Assembly: GCA_903833215.1 (NCBI GenBank)
Contig: CAILEM010000060.1
Coordinates: 168,585-232,584, forward strand
DNA from: an uncultured Armatimonadota bacterium
GTDB taxonomy: Bacteria; Armatimonadota; Fimbriimonadia; Fimbriimonadales; Fimbriimonadaceae
Direction: 5' to 3'
Length of the DNA: 64,000 nt
Below the pieces are notes generated by a model. It saw only the letters and a program-made list of their open reading frames with translations. It searched no databases and was not told the origin of the DNA. Position numbers and translations under genes: made by a program. Shown here one piece after another: positions 26,536-36,541 of this stretch (position 1 is its first letter; each line of letters begins with the position of its first letter).

Positions 26536-26934
26536 TTAGAGCTTTGTATACGGGACGTCTTTTTGGGTGGTTGAGTTTTTGTGAGTCATAGTATGGCCGT
26601 CTAGGCTCAACAAGAACTGCGCTTTCGAGTGGAGAGCCACGTAGTCGGGCGGCAGCATGGCCCGTGCTTCCTTGAACTCCTTTTCCGCTTTGGCGCTGAA
26701 AGACTCGGCGTTGACTTTATCAACTGTGGTCTTCACCTTGTCTCCCTCGACGATCCAGGTTCCTGATGCGGTTCCCGACTTGTTCACCCGTTTGAAGGTG
26801 TTGTCCGCAGCTAACGTGAAGATCGTGCCAAACGGGTCCTTCCACTTGCCTACAACTTCATTGTCGCGATGGCTACAGTCGACGAGGAGTACCGACGCAA
26901 TCCCGGCCGAGATTAGCTTTTCGAAGCTTTTCAT
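26536..26934 (-). CDS. Small lipoprotein, tandem paralogue 3
   Basis: About 132 residues with a hydrophobic leader and Cys at LLVDCSH near residue 20, a weaker lipobox than in its paralogues. The mature part has VVGKWKDPFGTIFTLAADNTFKRV and GTWIVEGDKVKTTVDKV, clearly the same family as the two genes downstream. The start is at ATG 26934 (MKSFEKL). It is first in the minus-strand trio and divergent from gatB. Function unknown. Confidence 0.72.
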   Translation of the reverse strand: MKSFEKLISAGIASVLLVDCSHRDNEVVGKWKDPFGTIFTLAADNTFKRVNKSGTASGTWIVEGDKVKTTVDKVNAESFSAKAEKEFKEARAMLPPDYVALHSKAQFLLSLDGHTMTHKNSTTQKDVPYTKL

Positions 26935-27035
26935 GCGCAGACTATAAAGGGGAGTTCGCACAAGTGTCGCGTTGCGGGCATGCGTTGGGCACCAAAACTT
27001 GGGGGCATGGGTTTGGTAGACTCAACGCCTAAGGT

Positions 27036-28484
27036 ATGGCCAACTACATCCCAAGCGTCGGCATGGAGGTTCATGCCGAACTGGCGACTCACTCGAAAAT
27101 GTTCTGTCGGTGCCCTGTGGCGTTTGGCGGTGAGCCCAACACGCGCGTCTGCCCGATCTGTTTGGGACTGCCCGGCACCTTGCCTGTGCCGAACCACGCA
27201 GCCGTAGAAATGGTGCTTAAAACCGCATTGGCGCTCAATTGCACCATCGCAATGCACAGCATTTTCCATCGGAAGAACTACTTTTATCCCGATTTGCCCA
27301 AGGGGTATCAGGTGAGCCAATACGGAGAGACTAACCCGCTGGGCTACGATGGATATCTCGAAATTCCGAGGCCAGACGGCTCCACCAAACGCATTCGCAT
27401 TCGTCGGGTCCACCTCGAAGAGGACACCGGCAAGCTGATGCACCTCCCCAACGGAGGAAGCGGCGTGGACTACAACCGTGCGGGCACCCCGTTGATGGAA
27501 ATCGTCACCGAATTTCCACCGGATATCGAGAACCCCGATGAGGCCAAGGAATATCTTAGTCAGCTTCGACAAATCCTGATCTACTTGGGTGTTTGCGACG
27601 GAAAGATGGAAGAGGGCTCGTTGCGTTGCGAACCCAACATCAGCGTTCGTCTTGAAGGCGCCGCGAAGTACGGCACCAAGTCCGAGTTGAAGAATCTGAA
27701 CTCGTTCAAGAGCGTTCAACTCGGTGTCGCGTTTGAAGTGCGACGCCAAGTAGCAGTGCTGGAAGGTGGCGGCGAAGTAGTGCAGGAGACCAGGGGCTGG
27801 AATGAGCAAAAGGAGTCCAGCTACCTCATGCGGGTCAAAGAAGCAGAGAACGACTACCGTTACTTCCCCGACCCCGACCTTGCTCCCATGAAATTCGAGG
27901 AAGCGGAGATCGAAAAACTACGATCCGAGCTTCCTGAACTGCCGCTCTCCAAGAGCCTGCGATACCAAAACGTGCTGGGGCTATCCGCGTATGACGCCGG
28001 AGTGCTCATTGCCGACCTAGAGTGGTCCCAGTTCTTCGAAGAAGCCATCGGGCTCGGCGGGGAGCCCAAGATCATCTGTAACTGGATGACAGGGGACTTC
28101 GCCAAGATGCTCAACGAGCACGGGGTCCATACGCGAGATAGCAAGATCAAACCTGCTCATCTGGTCGACCTTGCGAAGCTGGTCTCATCGGGCGCGATCA
28201 ACGGCAAAATGGCCAAAGATATCCTCGCGAAAGCGTTCGAAACCGGGGACCTGCCAAGCGATATTGCCAAGGCGTTGGGAGTGAGCCAAATCACGGGTGA
28301 ACACGAAATTCGTGCTTTCGTGATCAAAGTGCTCGAAGAAAACGTAGAGATCGTTAACAAGTTCAAAGCTGGAAATGTGGGTGTGAAAGGCTTTTTAGTG
28401 GGCCAAATCATGAAGCAGAGTGGTGGAAGAGCAAATCCTGCCCTCGTTCAGCAATTACTTGGTGTAGAGTTGGACAAGCCGTGA
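27036..28484 (+). CDS. gatB: Asp-tRNA(Asn)/Glu-tRNA(Gln) amidotransferase subunit B
   Basis: GatB, with GatA and GatC, converts misacylated Glu-tRNA(Gln) or Asp-tRNA(Asn) to the correct amide. The 482-residue protein has the typical opening [22 protein letters not shown] Cys residues, [24 protein letters not shown], a YRYFPDPDL segment and a C-terminal YqeY-like tail ([22 protein letters not shown]). Full length. gatA and gatC are not adjacent. Its stop overlaps the next gene by 4 bases. Confidence 0.97.
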   Translation: MANYIPSVGMEVHAELATHSKMFCRCPVAFGGEPNTRVCPICLGLPGTLPVPNHAAVEMVLKTALALNCTIAMHSIFHRKNYFYPDLPKGYQVSQYGETNPLGYDGYLEIPRPDGSTKRIRIRRVHLEEDTGKLMHLPNGGSGVDYNRAGTPLMEIVTEFPPDIENPDEAKEYLSQLRQILIYLGVCDGKMEEGSLRCEPNISVRLEGAAKYGTKSELKNLNSFKSVQLGVAFEVRRQVAVLEGGGEVVQETRGWNEQKESSYLMRVKEAENDYRYFPDPDLAPMKFEEAEIEKLRSELPELPLSKSLRYQNVLGLSAYDAGVLIADLEWSQFFEEAIGLGGEPKIICNWMTGDFAKMLNEHGVHTRDSKIKPAHLVDLAKLVSSGAINGKMAKDILAKAFETGDLPSDIAKALGVSQITGEHEIRAFVIKVLEENVEIVNKFKAGNVGVKGFLVGQIMKQSGGRANPALVQQLLGVELDKP

Positions 28485-29053
28485 AACACCGTACCCTTCC
28501 CGCCGCCATCCTCATCCTATGCGTTGTCGGCTCCGTCAACGCCCAAACAAAGGTGTCGAAACAACGACTTGATGCTATTTGGAGTGCGCTTGACGATCGC
28601 GTTACCCAGCAGTCGGATGTTTGGTTTGAAGAGGGCGATTTTCCCAAGTCGATCCACATCCTTGAGATGCAGGCGACTTATTCACCCCATGACTACGAGG
28701 TCGTGACGAACCTGGGTTGGATGCAAGAAAACGTGGAGGAATGGGATACCGCTTTGGCCACGTACAAGACGTACCTGCGGAATAACCCCCAGGACAAGGA
28801 TCGAGCGCTTCCCGAAGCGACCTACCTTTTCAATCGACGTCGGTATGCCGAAGTACCACCCGTCCTTGAGCCAGTCATCGCTGGGAAACCTCATCCAAAT
28901 AACTACCGCCTCTTGGCCCATGCTTACGAGAAATTGAAAAAATACAAAGACGCGAAAAGGATATGGGTGGCTTTGATTGCCCGAGATCCAAGAGATCTTA
29001 TGGCAGTGGCGAACCTCAAAAAGGTCGAGAAAAAGCTGTCTCAGTCGAAATAG
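28481..29053 (+). CDS. Exported tetratricopeptide-repeat protein
   Basis: A 190-residue protein with a signal peptide ([14 protein letters not shown]) and several TPR-like helices: [23 protein letters not shown] split over the first repeat, [34 protein letters not shown] and [22 protein letters not shown] proteins usually hold partners together in the periplasm or membrane. It starts at a GTG overlapping the gatB stop by 4 bases, so it is translated with gatB, though no functional link is evident. Confidence 0.8.
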   Translation: MKHRTLPAAILILCVVGSVNAQTKVSKQRLDAIWSALDDRVTQQSDVWFEEGDFPKSIHILEMQATYSPHDYEVVTNLGWMQENVEEWDTALATYKTYLRNNPQDKDRALPEATYLFNRRRYAEVPPVLEPVIAGKPHPNNYRLLAHAYEKLKKYKDAKRIWVALIARDPRDLMAVANLKKVEKKLSQSK

Positions 29054-29103
29054 CGTTAAGTTCGCTCAGGCTGACGTACAATAAAAGTTAGGAGGGTAAA
29101 GCG

Positions 29104-29592
29104 ATGGATCGCATAATGCCTATTGATTTGGAGCGGGTTCAGCTCAGGAAGAGCTTCCGTGGATACGAAACTTCAGCGGTTGACCAACTGATTAAAGGGT
29201 CAGCCGAATCGCTACAACAACTTTTGGTGGAGAATTCGGCGCTAAAGGACGAACTCGAACGGCACCGCCATGAGATCGACAAGACGCGGCTCCAAGAGAA
29301 CACGCTCAAAGACGCCTTGTTGCTTGGCCAAAAAGCTGCGGATGACACACGTGCTGCTGCTCATAGGCAAGCCGAGGTGATTCTTGAAGAAGCACGTCAA
29401 TCGGCGTTAGCCGAGAAGATCGCCATGCAACAGCAGGTGAGTGAGCTTCGATGGGACATCGAGCGCTTGCGGACGGATCGTCAGCGGTTCGAAGCCGAAT
29501 TCAAGGCCTTGCTCGACCGATATAGCCGAGATTTGACGGTAATTCCACTGCTCAGCGTAATCCATGGAGACGCCAAGGCTGCAGAAGCCTAG
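29104..29592 (+). CDS. DivIVA domain protein
   Basis: A 162-residue protein. The N-terminus reads IMPIDLERVQLRKSFRGYETSAVDQLI, the membrane-curvature-binding DivIVA segment, and is followed by a long coiled coil to about 150. DivIVA-type proteins mark the poles or septum in Gram-positive bacteria; outside Firmicutes and Actinobacteria they are found scattered in several phyla. The ribosome site TAGGAGG is strong. The gene overlaps the following DUF167 gene by 29 bases, an arrangement also seen in the YggU/DivIVA clusters of Firmicutes. Confidence 0.88.
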   Translation: MDRIMPIDLERVQLRKSFRGYETSAVDQLIKGSAESLQQLLVENSALKDELERHRHEIDKTRLQENTLKDALLLGQKAADDTRAAAHRQAEVILEEARQSALAEKIAMQQQVSELRWDIERLRTDRQRFEAEFKALLDRYSRDLTVIPLLSVIHGDAKAAEA

Positions 29593-29851
29593 CTGCGAAA
29601 TACTGGTTCGGGTCACCCCCCGAAGCAGTCGAAACAAGCTTGAGTTCGTGGGCGACCAACTGAAGGTGTGGGTGATGTCTTCACCAACCGATGGTCAGGC
29701 GAATGACGCTGTCTGCCACACCATGGCCAAATCCCTCAAAATCGCTCCCTCCAACGTATCCATCAAACGCGGACACACCTCTCGAGACAAGCTACTTCTC
29801 ATCGAAGGCTTGACTCAAGAGGAAGTCCGGGCTCGTCTAGCCGCCAGTTAA
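29564..29851 (+). CDS. DUF167 (YggU-like) protein
   Basis: A 95-residue protein of the DUF167 family with the usual motifs: CEILVRVTPRSSRNKLEF, VWVMSSPTDGQANDAV and IKRGHTSRDKLLLIEGL. The biochemical function of this widespread family is unknown. It begins inside the end of divIVA, and its last 15 bases overlap the convergent DAHP synthase gene, so the coding regions are packed here. Confidence 0.88.
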   Translation: METPRLQKPSCEILVRVTPRSSRNKLEFVGDQLKVWVMSSPTDGQANDAVCHTMAKSLKIAPSNVSIKRGHTSRDKLLLIEGLTQEEVRARLAAS

Positions 29852-30907
29852 TGCTGTTCGTGGGCCTTTGTCGACCGCCATCGCCAGTGCTTCCAAAACC
29901 GGCTCGGTCTGCTCGATGGAGAGGCAAGCATCGGTGACGCTCATACCGTACACCGCATTCGGACCCCAGTTCTGGCGCCCCTCGAGGATGTTGCTCTCGA
30001 TCATCACCCCGAAGATGGGCGATGTGCCCGTCGCGACTTGTCCGGCGACATCGAGTCCAACTTCTATCTGTCGAACATGATCTTTTCGGCTATTGCCGTG
30101 ACTCAAATCGACCATCAAGCGTGTGGGAAGTTCCTCTTTGGCAAGCATCGCGGACGCATCGGCGACATGCTTTTCATCAAAGTTCGGTCCTGTTCGCGAT
30201 CCACCGCGAAGGATGATATGGCATGAATCGTTGCCGGTCGTTTGCAGGATAGCTGAGAGCCCTTGCTTCGACGTGCCTGGGAACCAATGAGGCTCACGGG
30301 CGGCAACGACGGCATCGACGGCCGTGCGAATACTGCCATCGGTAGCGTTCTTAAATCCAACGGGCATACTCAGCCCGGATGCCAATTCGCGGTGGGTTTG
30401 GCTCTCGCTCGTTCGTGCACCAATCGCACCCCAGGCGACAAGGTCGGCGATGTGTTGGGGCACGGTCGTGTCGAGGAATTCAGTCCCTGCTGGGATTTCT
30501 AGTTCGGCAAGATTGGCGAGCAAACGGCGAGCACTGCGCAGGCCCTCGTTGATCCGAAACGACCCATCAAGATGAGGATCATTGATCAGTCCTTTCCAGC
30601 CAACCGTCGTTCTTGGCTTCTCGAAATAGGCACGAATAACGAAGAAAAGCTGGTCGGAATAGCGGTCCATGATCGCTTTGATCCGCTGGGCATAGTCCAA
30701 CGCAGCGGCAGTGTCATGGACTGAGCAGGGGCCAACAACGACGAGAAGTCGGTGGTCTTCACCTGCCAAACACTTCGCAATCGTGCTGCGTGACGTGCGG
30801 ACCAGATCGGCCGCTTTTTCCGTCAAAGGGATCTCCTCTGCAAGAATTGCAGGGGAAAGAAGCGGGCGCACCGCTCGTATTCGTAAGTCGTCCGTGGGAC
30901 CGATCAT
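29837..30907 (-). CDS. aroF: 3-deoxy-7-phosphoheptulonate synthase, class I (AroG type)
   Basis: This enzyme joins erythrose 4-phosphate and phosphoenolpyruvate in the first step of aromatic amino acid synthesis. The 356-residue protein is of the AroF/G/H type: LLVVGPCSVHD near residues 54-64, RAYFEKPRTTVGWKG, GTEFLDTTVPQ, IGARTSESQTHRELASG, GFKNATDGS, RGGSRTGPNF, DLSHGNS and MIESNILEGRQ. Which of the three E. coli isozymes it is closest to cannot be told by eye. It is convergent with DUF167 and divergent from hisG. Confidence 0.95.
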   Translation of the reverse strand: MIGPTDDLRIRAVRPLLSPAILAEEIPLTEKAADLVRTSRSTIAKCLAGEDHRLLVVVGPCSVHDTAAALDYAQRIKAIMDRYSDQLFFVIRAYFEKPRTTVGWKGLINDPHLDGSFRINEGLRSARRLLANLAELEIPAGTEFLDTTVPQHIADLVAWGAIGARTSESQTHRELASGLSMPVGFKNATDGSIRTAVDAVVAAREPHWFPGTSKQGLSAILQTTGNDSCHIILRGGSRTGPNFDEKHVADASAMLAKEELPTRLMVDLSHGNSRKDHVRQIEVGLDVAGQVATGTSPIFGVMIESNILEGRQNWGPNAVYGMSVTDACLSIEQTEPVLEALAMAVDKGPRTALTGG

Positions 30908-30975
30908 CGCCTAGAGTATGACGCCACTGCTACAGTAGCCACGTCAGGGGGGCGCGTATCGGTACACTTCTCAGC

Positions 30976-31845
30976 ATGAAACTGAAGTTGGGCTTGCCGA
31001 AGGGCAGCCTCCAAGAGGCGACTTTCGCCTTGTTCGAAAAGGCGGGCTATTCCTTCAAAGTCTCCTCTCGGTCCTACCAACCGGTCGTTGATGACGATAC
31101 GATTGAACCCATTTTGCTGCGTCCACAAGAGATCCCAATCTATATCCAGCGAGGTTTGATCGACGCCGGATTGACCGGAAAAGACTGGATTGCGGACTCG
31201 GGTGCCGACGTCCACGAGATCTGCGAACTGCGGTATTCAAAGATCACAAGCAACCCCATCCGGATCGTCTTGGCGGTCCACAACGATAGCCCAGTGAAAA
31301 CCGTCAAGGACCTTCAGGGCATGCGGATCGCGACTGAGTACGTCCGCCTGACTCAGCGATACCTCACCGAGAATGGCGTCGACGCGTCGGTTGAATTCTC
31401 GTGGGGCGCCGACGAAGTGAAGGTTCCAGCCCTCGTTGAGGCGATCGTTGTAAATACCGAGACCGGTAACAGCCTGAGAGCTCACAACCTCCGAATCGTG
31501 GACTTGCTGTTGACTTCGACCACTCGGTTTGTCGCCAGCCACGAGGCGATGGCCGACGAGTGGAAGCGAACCAAGATCGAGTCACTTGAGATTCTCCTCA
31601 CCGGCGCCATGAACGCGCGAAAGCTTGTGGGGCTCAAAATGAACCTGCCCAAGGATCAGCAAACCGAGATCCTATCGATCCTCCCGTCGCTCAACACGCC
31701 CACGATCAGCACCCTCGCCGACCCTGCGTGGATCGCGGCCGAGGTCATCCTTAGTGAGAACCAAGTTAGAGACCTCATCCCCGCCCTCAAACGAGCCGGC
31801 GCTACCGGCTTGGTCGAATATCCACTGAACAAGGTGATTTTCTAA
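30976..31845 (+). CDS. hisG: ATP phosphoribosyltransferase, long form
   Basis: HisG joins ATP and PRPP in the first step of histidine synthesis. At 289 residues it is the long, histidine-inhibited form with a C-terminal regulatory domain (about 215-289), so no HisZ partner is needed. Typical motifs are KLGLPKGSLQEATF, IQRGLIDAGLTGKDWI, RIATEYVRLTQRYL and the VEAIVVNTETGNSLRAHNLR region. No other his genes are next to it. Confidence 0.95.
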   Translation: MKLKLGLPKGSLQEATFALFEKAGYSFKVSSRSYQPVVDDDTIEPILLRPQEIPIYIQRGLIDAGLTGKDWIADSGADVHEICELRYSKITSNPIRIVLAVHNDSPVKTVKDLQGMRIATEYVRLTQRYLTENGVDASVEFSWGADEVKVPALVEAIVVNTETGNSLRAHNLRIVDLLLTSTTRFVASHEAMADEWKRTKIESLEILLTGAMNARKLVGLKMNLPKDQQTEILSILPSLNTPTISTLADPAWIAAEVILSENQVRDLIPALKRAGATGLVEYPLNKVIF

Positions 31846-31887
31846 CCCAAGCAGCGTTATCCGAAAATCGCAATCACACCGGCCCCT

Positions 31888-32176
31888 CCGGTTTGGCAAA
31901 GCCAATCCTCTCAAAAAAGCGAAGGCATGCCCCGGCGACGGGGCTTGCCTGGAATATTGGATATATGGGTCCCTATGCCGAAGGTATAGCGTCACCGGCC
32001 CATCGAATATCCATCGCAACGGATGCGTAAGCGTGGGACCGAATGCGGGACGACAATCATCGTTTACAGACGCATCCCTTTCAGGGAAGGACGGCACGGC
32101 TGGGCGGCTTACCAGGCAAAGGTTCTCGCGAACCCATGCCTTCGCTGATTGGAGAGGATTGGCTTTCCCAAACCGG
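31888..32176 (+). repeat. Family 2 inverted-arm element, full copy A
   Basis: A 289-base element filling the gap between convergent hisG and pyrD. The left arm 31888-31952 (starts CCGGTTTGGCAAAGCC, ends TTGCCTGG) is the imperfect reverse complement of the right arm 32112-32176. The 159-base core between them has short hairpins, for example CCTATGCCGAAGGTATAGCG and CATCCCTTTCAGGGAAG. Other copies are at 46381, 46581, 61713 and 62803. No transposase is encoded. Confidence 0.85.
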
Positions 32177-32198
32177 ACGGGGTTTTCCGGGAACCCCG

Positions 32199-33236
32199 CT
32201 ATCGATGCGCGGAACCGCGCAACTCGGCGATCGAATTGATGCCGTCACGGCTCATCAACGACGCCAACTCCTGTGTCGCGGCTGGAATCATCGTTGGCCC
32301 GCCGTAAATCCAGCCGGTGTACAACTGACACAGATGAGCGCCGAGGCGGATCTTTTCGTACACATCGGCACCGGTCATGATTCCGCCGACACCGATGAGG
32401 ATCATCGAACGATCGCACGACTTGTAGAGATGGGCAAGCACCTCGTTTGACCGTGCGAGCAGAGGCGCACCCGAAAGTCCACCGGCTTGCTCTGGATCGG
32501 TAGTGAGCCCACTTCGACCGATGGTTGTGTTCGTCGCGATGAGCCCGGTGAGCTTCGCTTCATGGGCAACCTCGACCACATCGTCGAGCGCGGAAAGTTC
32601 AAGGTCGGGGGCGACCTTGACGAACATCGGCTTGTTTGCGTCAACCTCTCGGAGCGCAGTCAGGATGTCCAACAAAGGCTGCTTCTCTTGCAGAGACCGC
32701 AAACCAGGCGTGTTGGGTGAAGATACGTTTACGACGAAATAGTCGCCGTTCTTGTAAAGCAGTCGGAAGCTGTCTTGATAATCCTTCGCCGCATCGGCGA
32801 GTTCGGTGATCTTCGATTTGCCGAGGTTAATTCCCAACGGGATCTCGGGTTTGGCAACCGCAACCCTAGTGGCGACTTTGCGCGCCCCATCGTTGTTAAA
32901 ACCCATCCGATTGACGATCGCTTTGTCGGCTGGAATCCGAAACAGGCGTGGACGTGGGTTGCCTGGCTGGGCATGGTAGGTGATTGTGCCTGCCTCGACA
33001 AACCCAAAACCGAGCTTGTACCAGTGGTCCAGAGCTTTCGCGTTCTTGTCAAAACCCGCGGCGAGCCCGAGCGGATTTGGAAACTTCACCCCAAATAGCG
33101 TTTGCTCCAAGCGGGCGTCGACAAACGCCGGAGCACGAAAGAAGCCCTTCTCGATCATCCACATCGCGACTTCATGAACCTTCTCCGGATCGAAAAGAAA
33201 CGCCGCCGGTCGCAACACGGATTCGTAAAGGCTCAT
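32199..33236 (-). CDS. pyrD: Dihydroorotate dehydrogenase (quinone), class 2
   Basis: PyrD oxidises dihydroorotate to orotate in pyrimidine synthesis, passing electrons to membrane quinones. The protein is about 345 residues from ATG 33236; a longer frame starts at 33263. It has an N-terminal extension with helices (SLYESVLRPAAFLFDPEKVHEVAMW region) that binds the membrane, FPNPLGLAAGFDKNAKAL, GTITYHAQPGNPRPRLFR, NRMGFNN and the catalytic Ser in NVSSPNTPGLR. C-terminal FMN-binding glycines (GVGGIMTG) are present. It is convergent with hisG across a family 2 repeat. Confidence 0.94.
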   Translation of the reverse strand: MSLYESVLRPAAFLFDPEKVHEVAMWMIEKGFFRAPAFVDARLEQTLFGVKFPNPLGLAAGFDKNAKALDHWYKLGFGFVEAGTITYHAQPGNPRPRLFRIPADKAIVNRMGFNNDGARKVATRVAVAKPEIPLGINLGKSKITELADAAKDYQDSFRLLYKNGDYFVVNVSSPNTPGLRSLQEKQPLLDILTALREVDANKPMFVKVAPDLELSALDDVVEVAHEAKLTGLIATNTTIGRSGLTTDPEQAGGLSGAPLLARSNEVLAHLYKSCDRSMILIGVGGIMTGADVYEKIRLGAHLCQLYTGWIYGGPTMIPAATQELASLMSRDGINSIAELRGSAHR

Positions 33237-33309
33237 GGCTAGATTATGGTCTGTGAGTCGCAACCTTCGACATATCGCAACCTCGCAGCTCCCAGAACGT
33301 CATTTAGGC

Positions 33310-33663
33310 ATGGACCGACGAATGGTGGGAGATTCAACGCACACGGTTTTGGTGTGCCACTCGAATCGAAATATCGTGCGGCTTGCCCAACTTCAATCCG
33401 CGAAGCATGGGATCAACCTAATCGTGGCGCGTGACAGCGCCGATGTCCTCAAAAAGGCCACGGGCGAACTCCAGCCGGATGCGATCGTGCTCAGCAACGA
33501 CCTCAAAAATCCCAATACACCTGAGTTGGTTCGTCAACTCAACGCCGATCCGCGCTTAAAGGGGATTCCCGTGGTTGTCGTCAAAGGAATGCTCGATGGG
33601 TTGAGCCAGATCTTCAAGGGGATCAAGCGTCCGCCGTGGAACATGGGTATTCCAAAACTGTAG
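33310..33663 (+). CDS. Stand-alone receiver-like protein 1
   Basis: About 117 residues with a CheY-like alternation of strands and helices: HTVLVCHSNRNIVRL, then INLIVARDSADVLKKA, DAIVLSNDLKN, IPVVVVKGML. The acidic pair is missing (CHSN in its place), and the phosphorylated Asp appears to be Ser or shifted (VLSNDL), so this is probably a pseudo-receiver. The C-terminal tail ends PPWNMGIPKL. Start at ATG 33310 or ATG 33322. A second such gene follows 21 bases later. No histidine kinase or output domain is nearby. Confidence 0.68.
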   Translation: MDRRMVGDSTHTVLVCHSNRNIVRLAQLQSAKHGINLIVARDSADVLKKATGELQPDAIVLSNDLKNPNTPELVRQLNADPRLKGIPVVVVKGMLDGLSQIFKGIKRPPWNMGIPKL

Positions 33664-33684
33664 AGATTGGCCGACAATAGTTCC

Positions 33685-34044
33685 ATGGGCGTTACCGTCA
33701 TCCTGTGCGTCGAGGAAAAGCATATCGAGCGACTGATCGAAGGGAACCTCCAACGCCAAGGCTATGAGGTTTTGGCCGCCAAGGGCGGTGACCAAACAGT
33801 TCAATTCGCTCGGGAATCGAGTGCGAAAATAGTTGTCTGCGACAGCAATGGATTGGCTCCGATGACCCATGCACAGCTCACCTACGAACTCAGCATCGAT
33901 CCCGGCGAAGGCATCGTTCAAGTCGTAGATTTGGACGTGAAATCGCCAAAACCGCCCACGATTTTCGGAAATCCGAAGGGCCCGATTCCCCCTGCTGTCG
34001 CGGTGAGACCGCTCGATTGGATCGGTCGCGTTTTTAGGCAATAG
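33685..34044 (+). CDS. Stand-alone receiver-like protein 2
   Basis: About 119 residues with a receiver-like pattern: VTVILCVEEKHIERLIEGNL, then YEVLAAKGGDQTVQFA, KIVVCDSNGLAP, GIVQVVDLD. An acidic pair (EE) is present at the first loop, and the Asp in VVCDSNG could be the phosphorylation site. The C-terminal third is Pro-rich (KSPKPPTIFGNPKGPIPP) and departs from the fold. It follows the first receiver-like gene, and gyrB begins 170 bases downstream under its own promoter. Confidence 0.65.
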   Translation: MGVTVILCVEEKHIERLIEGNLQRQGYEVLAAKGGDQTVQFARESSAKIVVCDSNGLAPMTHAQLTYELSIDPGEGIVQVVDLDVKSPKPPTIFGNPKGPIPPAVAVRPLDWIGRVFRQ

Positions 34045-34137
34045 ACGACCGAGGAAACGGAACAAGGGGCCTTCTGCGTATCATTTTGCGACCCTCTCGT
34101 GCTGCACCGAATCAGAGTGCACGTCCGTCTGTATATC

Positions 34138-34146
34138 TGGTATAAT
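34138..34146 (+). promoter_or_regulatory. gyrB promoter, extended -10
   Basis: TGGTATAAT at 34138-34146 is a perfect -10 box with a TGn extension. No strong -35 hexamer is visible at the proper distance, which extended -10 promoters can tolerate. It would start transcription about 60 bases before the gyrB ATG. Confidence 0.6.
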
Positions 34147-34198
34147 TCAGGTTCAATTTGAGCCTGTAAACGCACACACTGCAGCGTTCAGGTAATGA

Positions 34199-36310
<2,112 letters not shown>

Positions 36311-36315
36311 TCCTA

Positions 36316-36494
36316 AAAAGCGCCAAAGGCGCTTAACAACAATAGCCTAGGGCATCGCACTAGGAACTGGAAACATATGGAAATGGGATCCCTGATGAGT
36401 AATCAGAGATCCCATTTCCATTGATCCTTCGACCGGCGAAGCCCTCCGGAAGCACCAACGGTGCGCTCAATAATAGCGAAGGGCAGCGCCCTGG
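36316..36494 (+). repeat. Family 3 double-hairpin repeats, two units
   Basis: Between convergent gyrB and the Fic gene. Unit 1 starts at 36316 (AGCGCCAAAGGCGCTTAACA, then ACAATAGCC) and unit 2 at 36449 (GAAGCACCAACGGTGCGCTC, then AATAATAGCG). Each has a short GC hairpin, an A-rich spacer with AATAGC, and a second hairpin such as AGGGCAGCGCCCT. The same pair occurs inverted at 41240-41332. Unit 1's first hairpin may also serve as the gyrB terminator. Confidence 0.7.
36377..36421. terminator. Long hairpin between convergent gyrB and Fic genes
   Basis: A 14-bp outer stem, ATGGAAATGGGATC (36377-36390) with its exact complement at 36408-36421, and an inner CTGAT/ATCAG stem with a 5-base loop. There is no T-run on either side, so it is a structural or bidirectional terminator candidate, not a classical one. 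Confidence 0.55.
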
Positions 36495-36541
36495 AAGCCT
36501 TCGAACCCAACCGCCATCGGACCCCAGAAACCCTAATGACC

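Noticed and set aside
26931..27809. A 292-codon frame on the minus strand across gatB
   Set aside because: It is antisense to gatB, whose family motifs are complete, and its own translation shows no domain or sensible composition.
31672..32097. A 141-codon minus-strand frame across the end of hisG and the repeat
   Set aside because: Shadow of hisG continuing by chance into a non-coding repeat.
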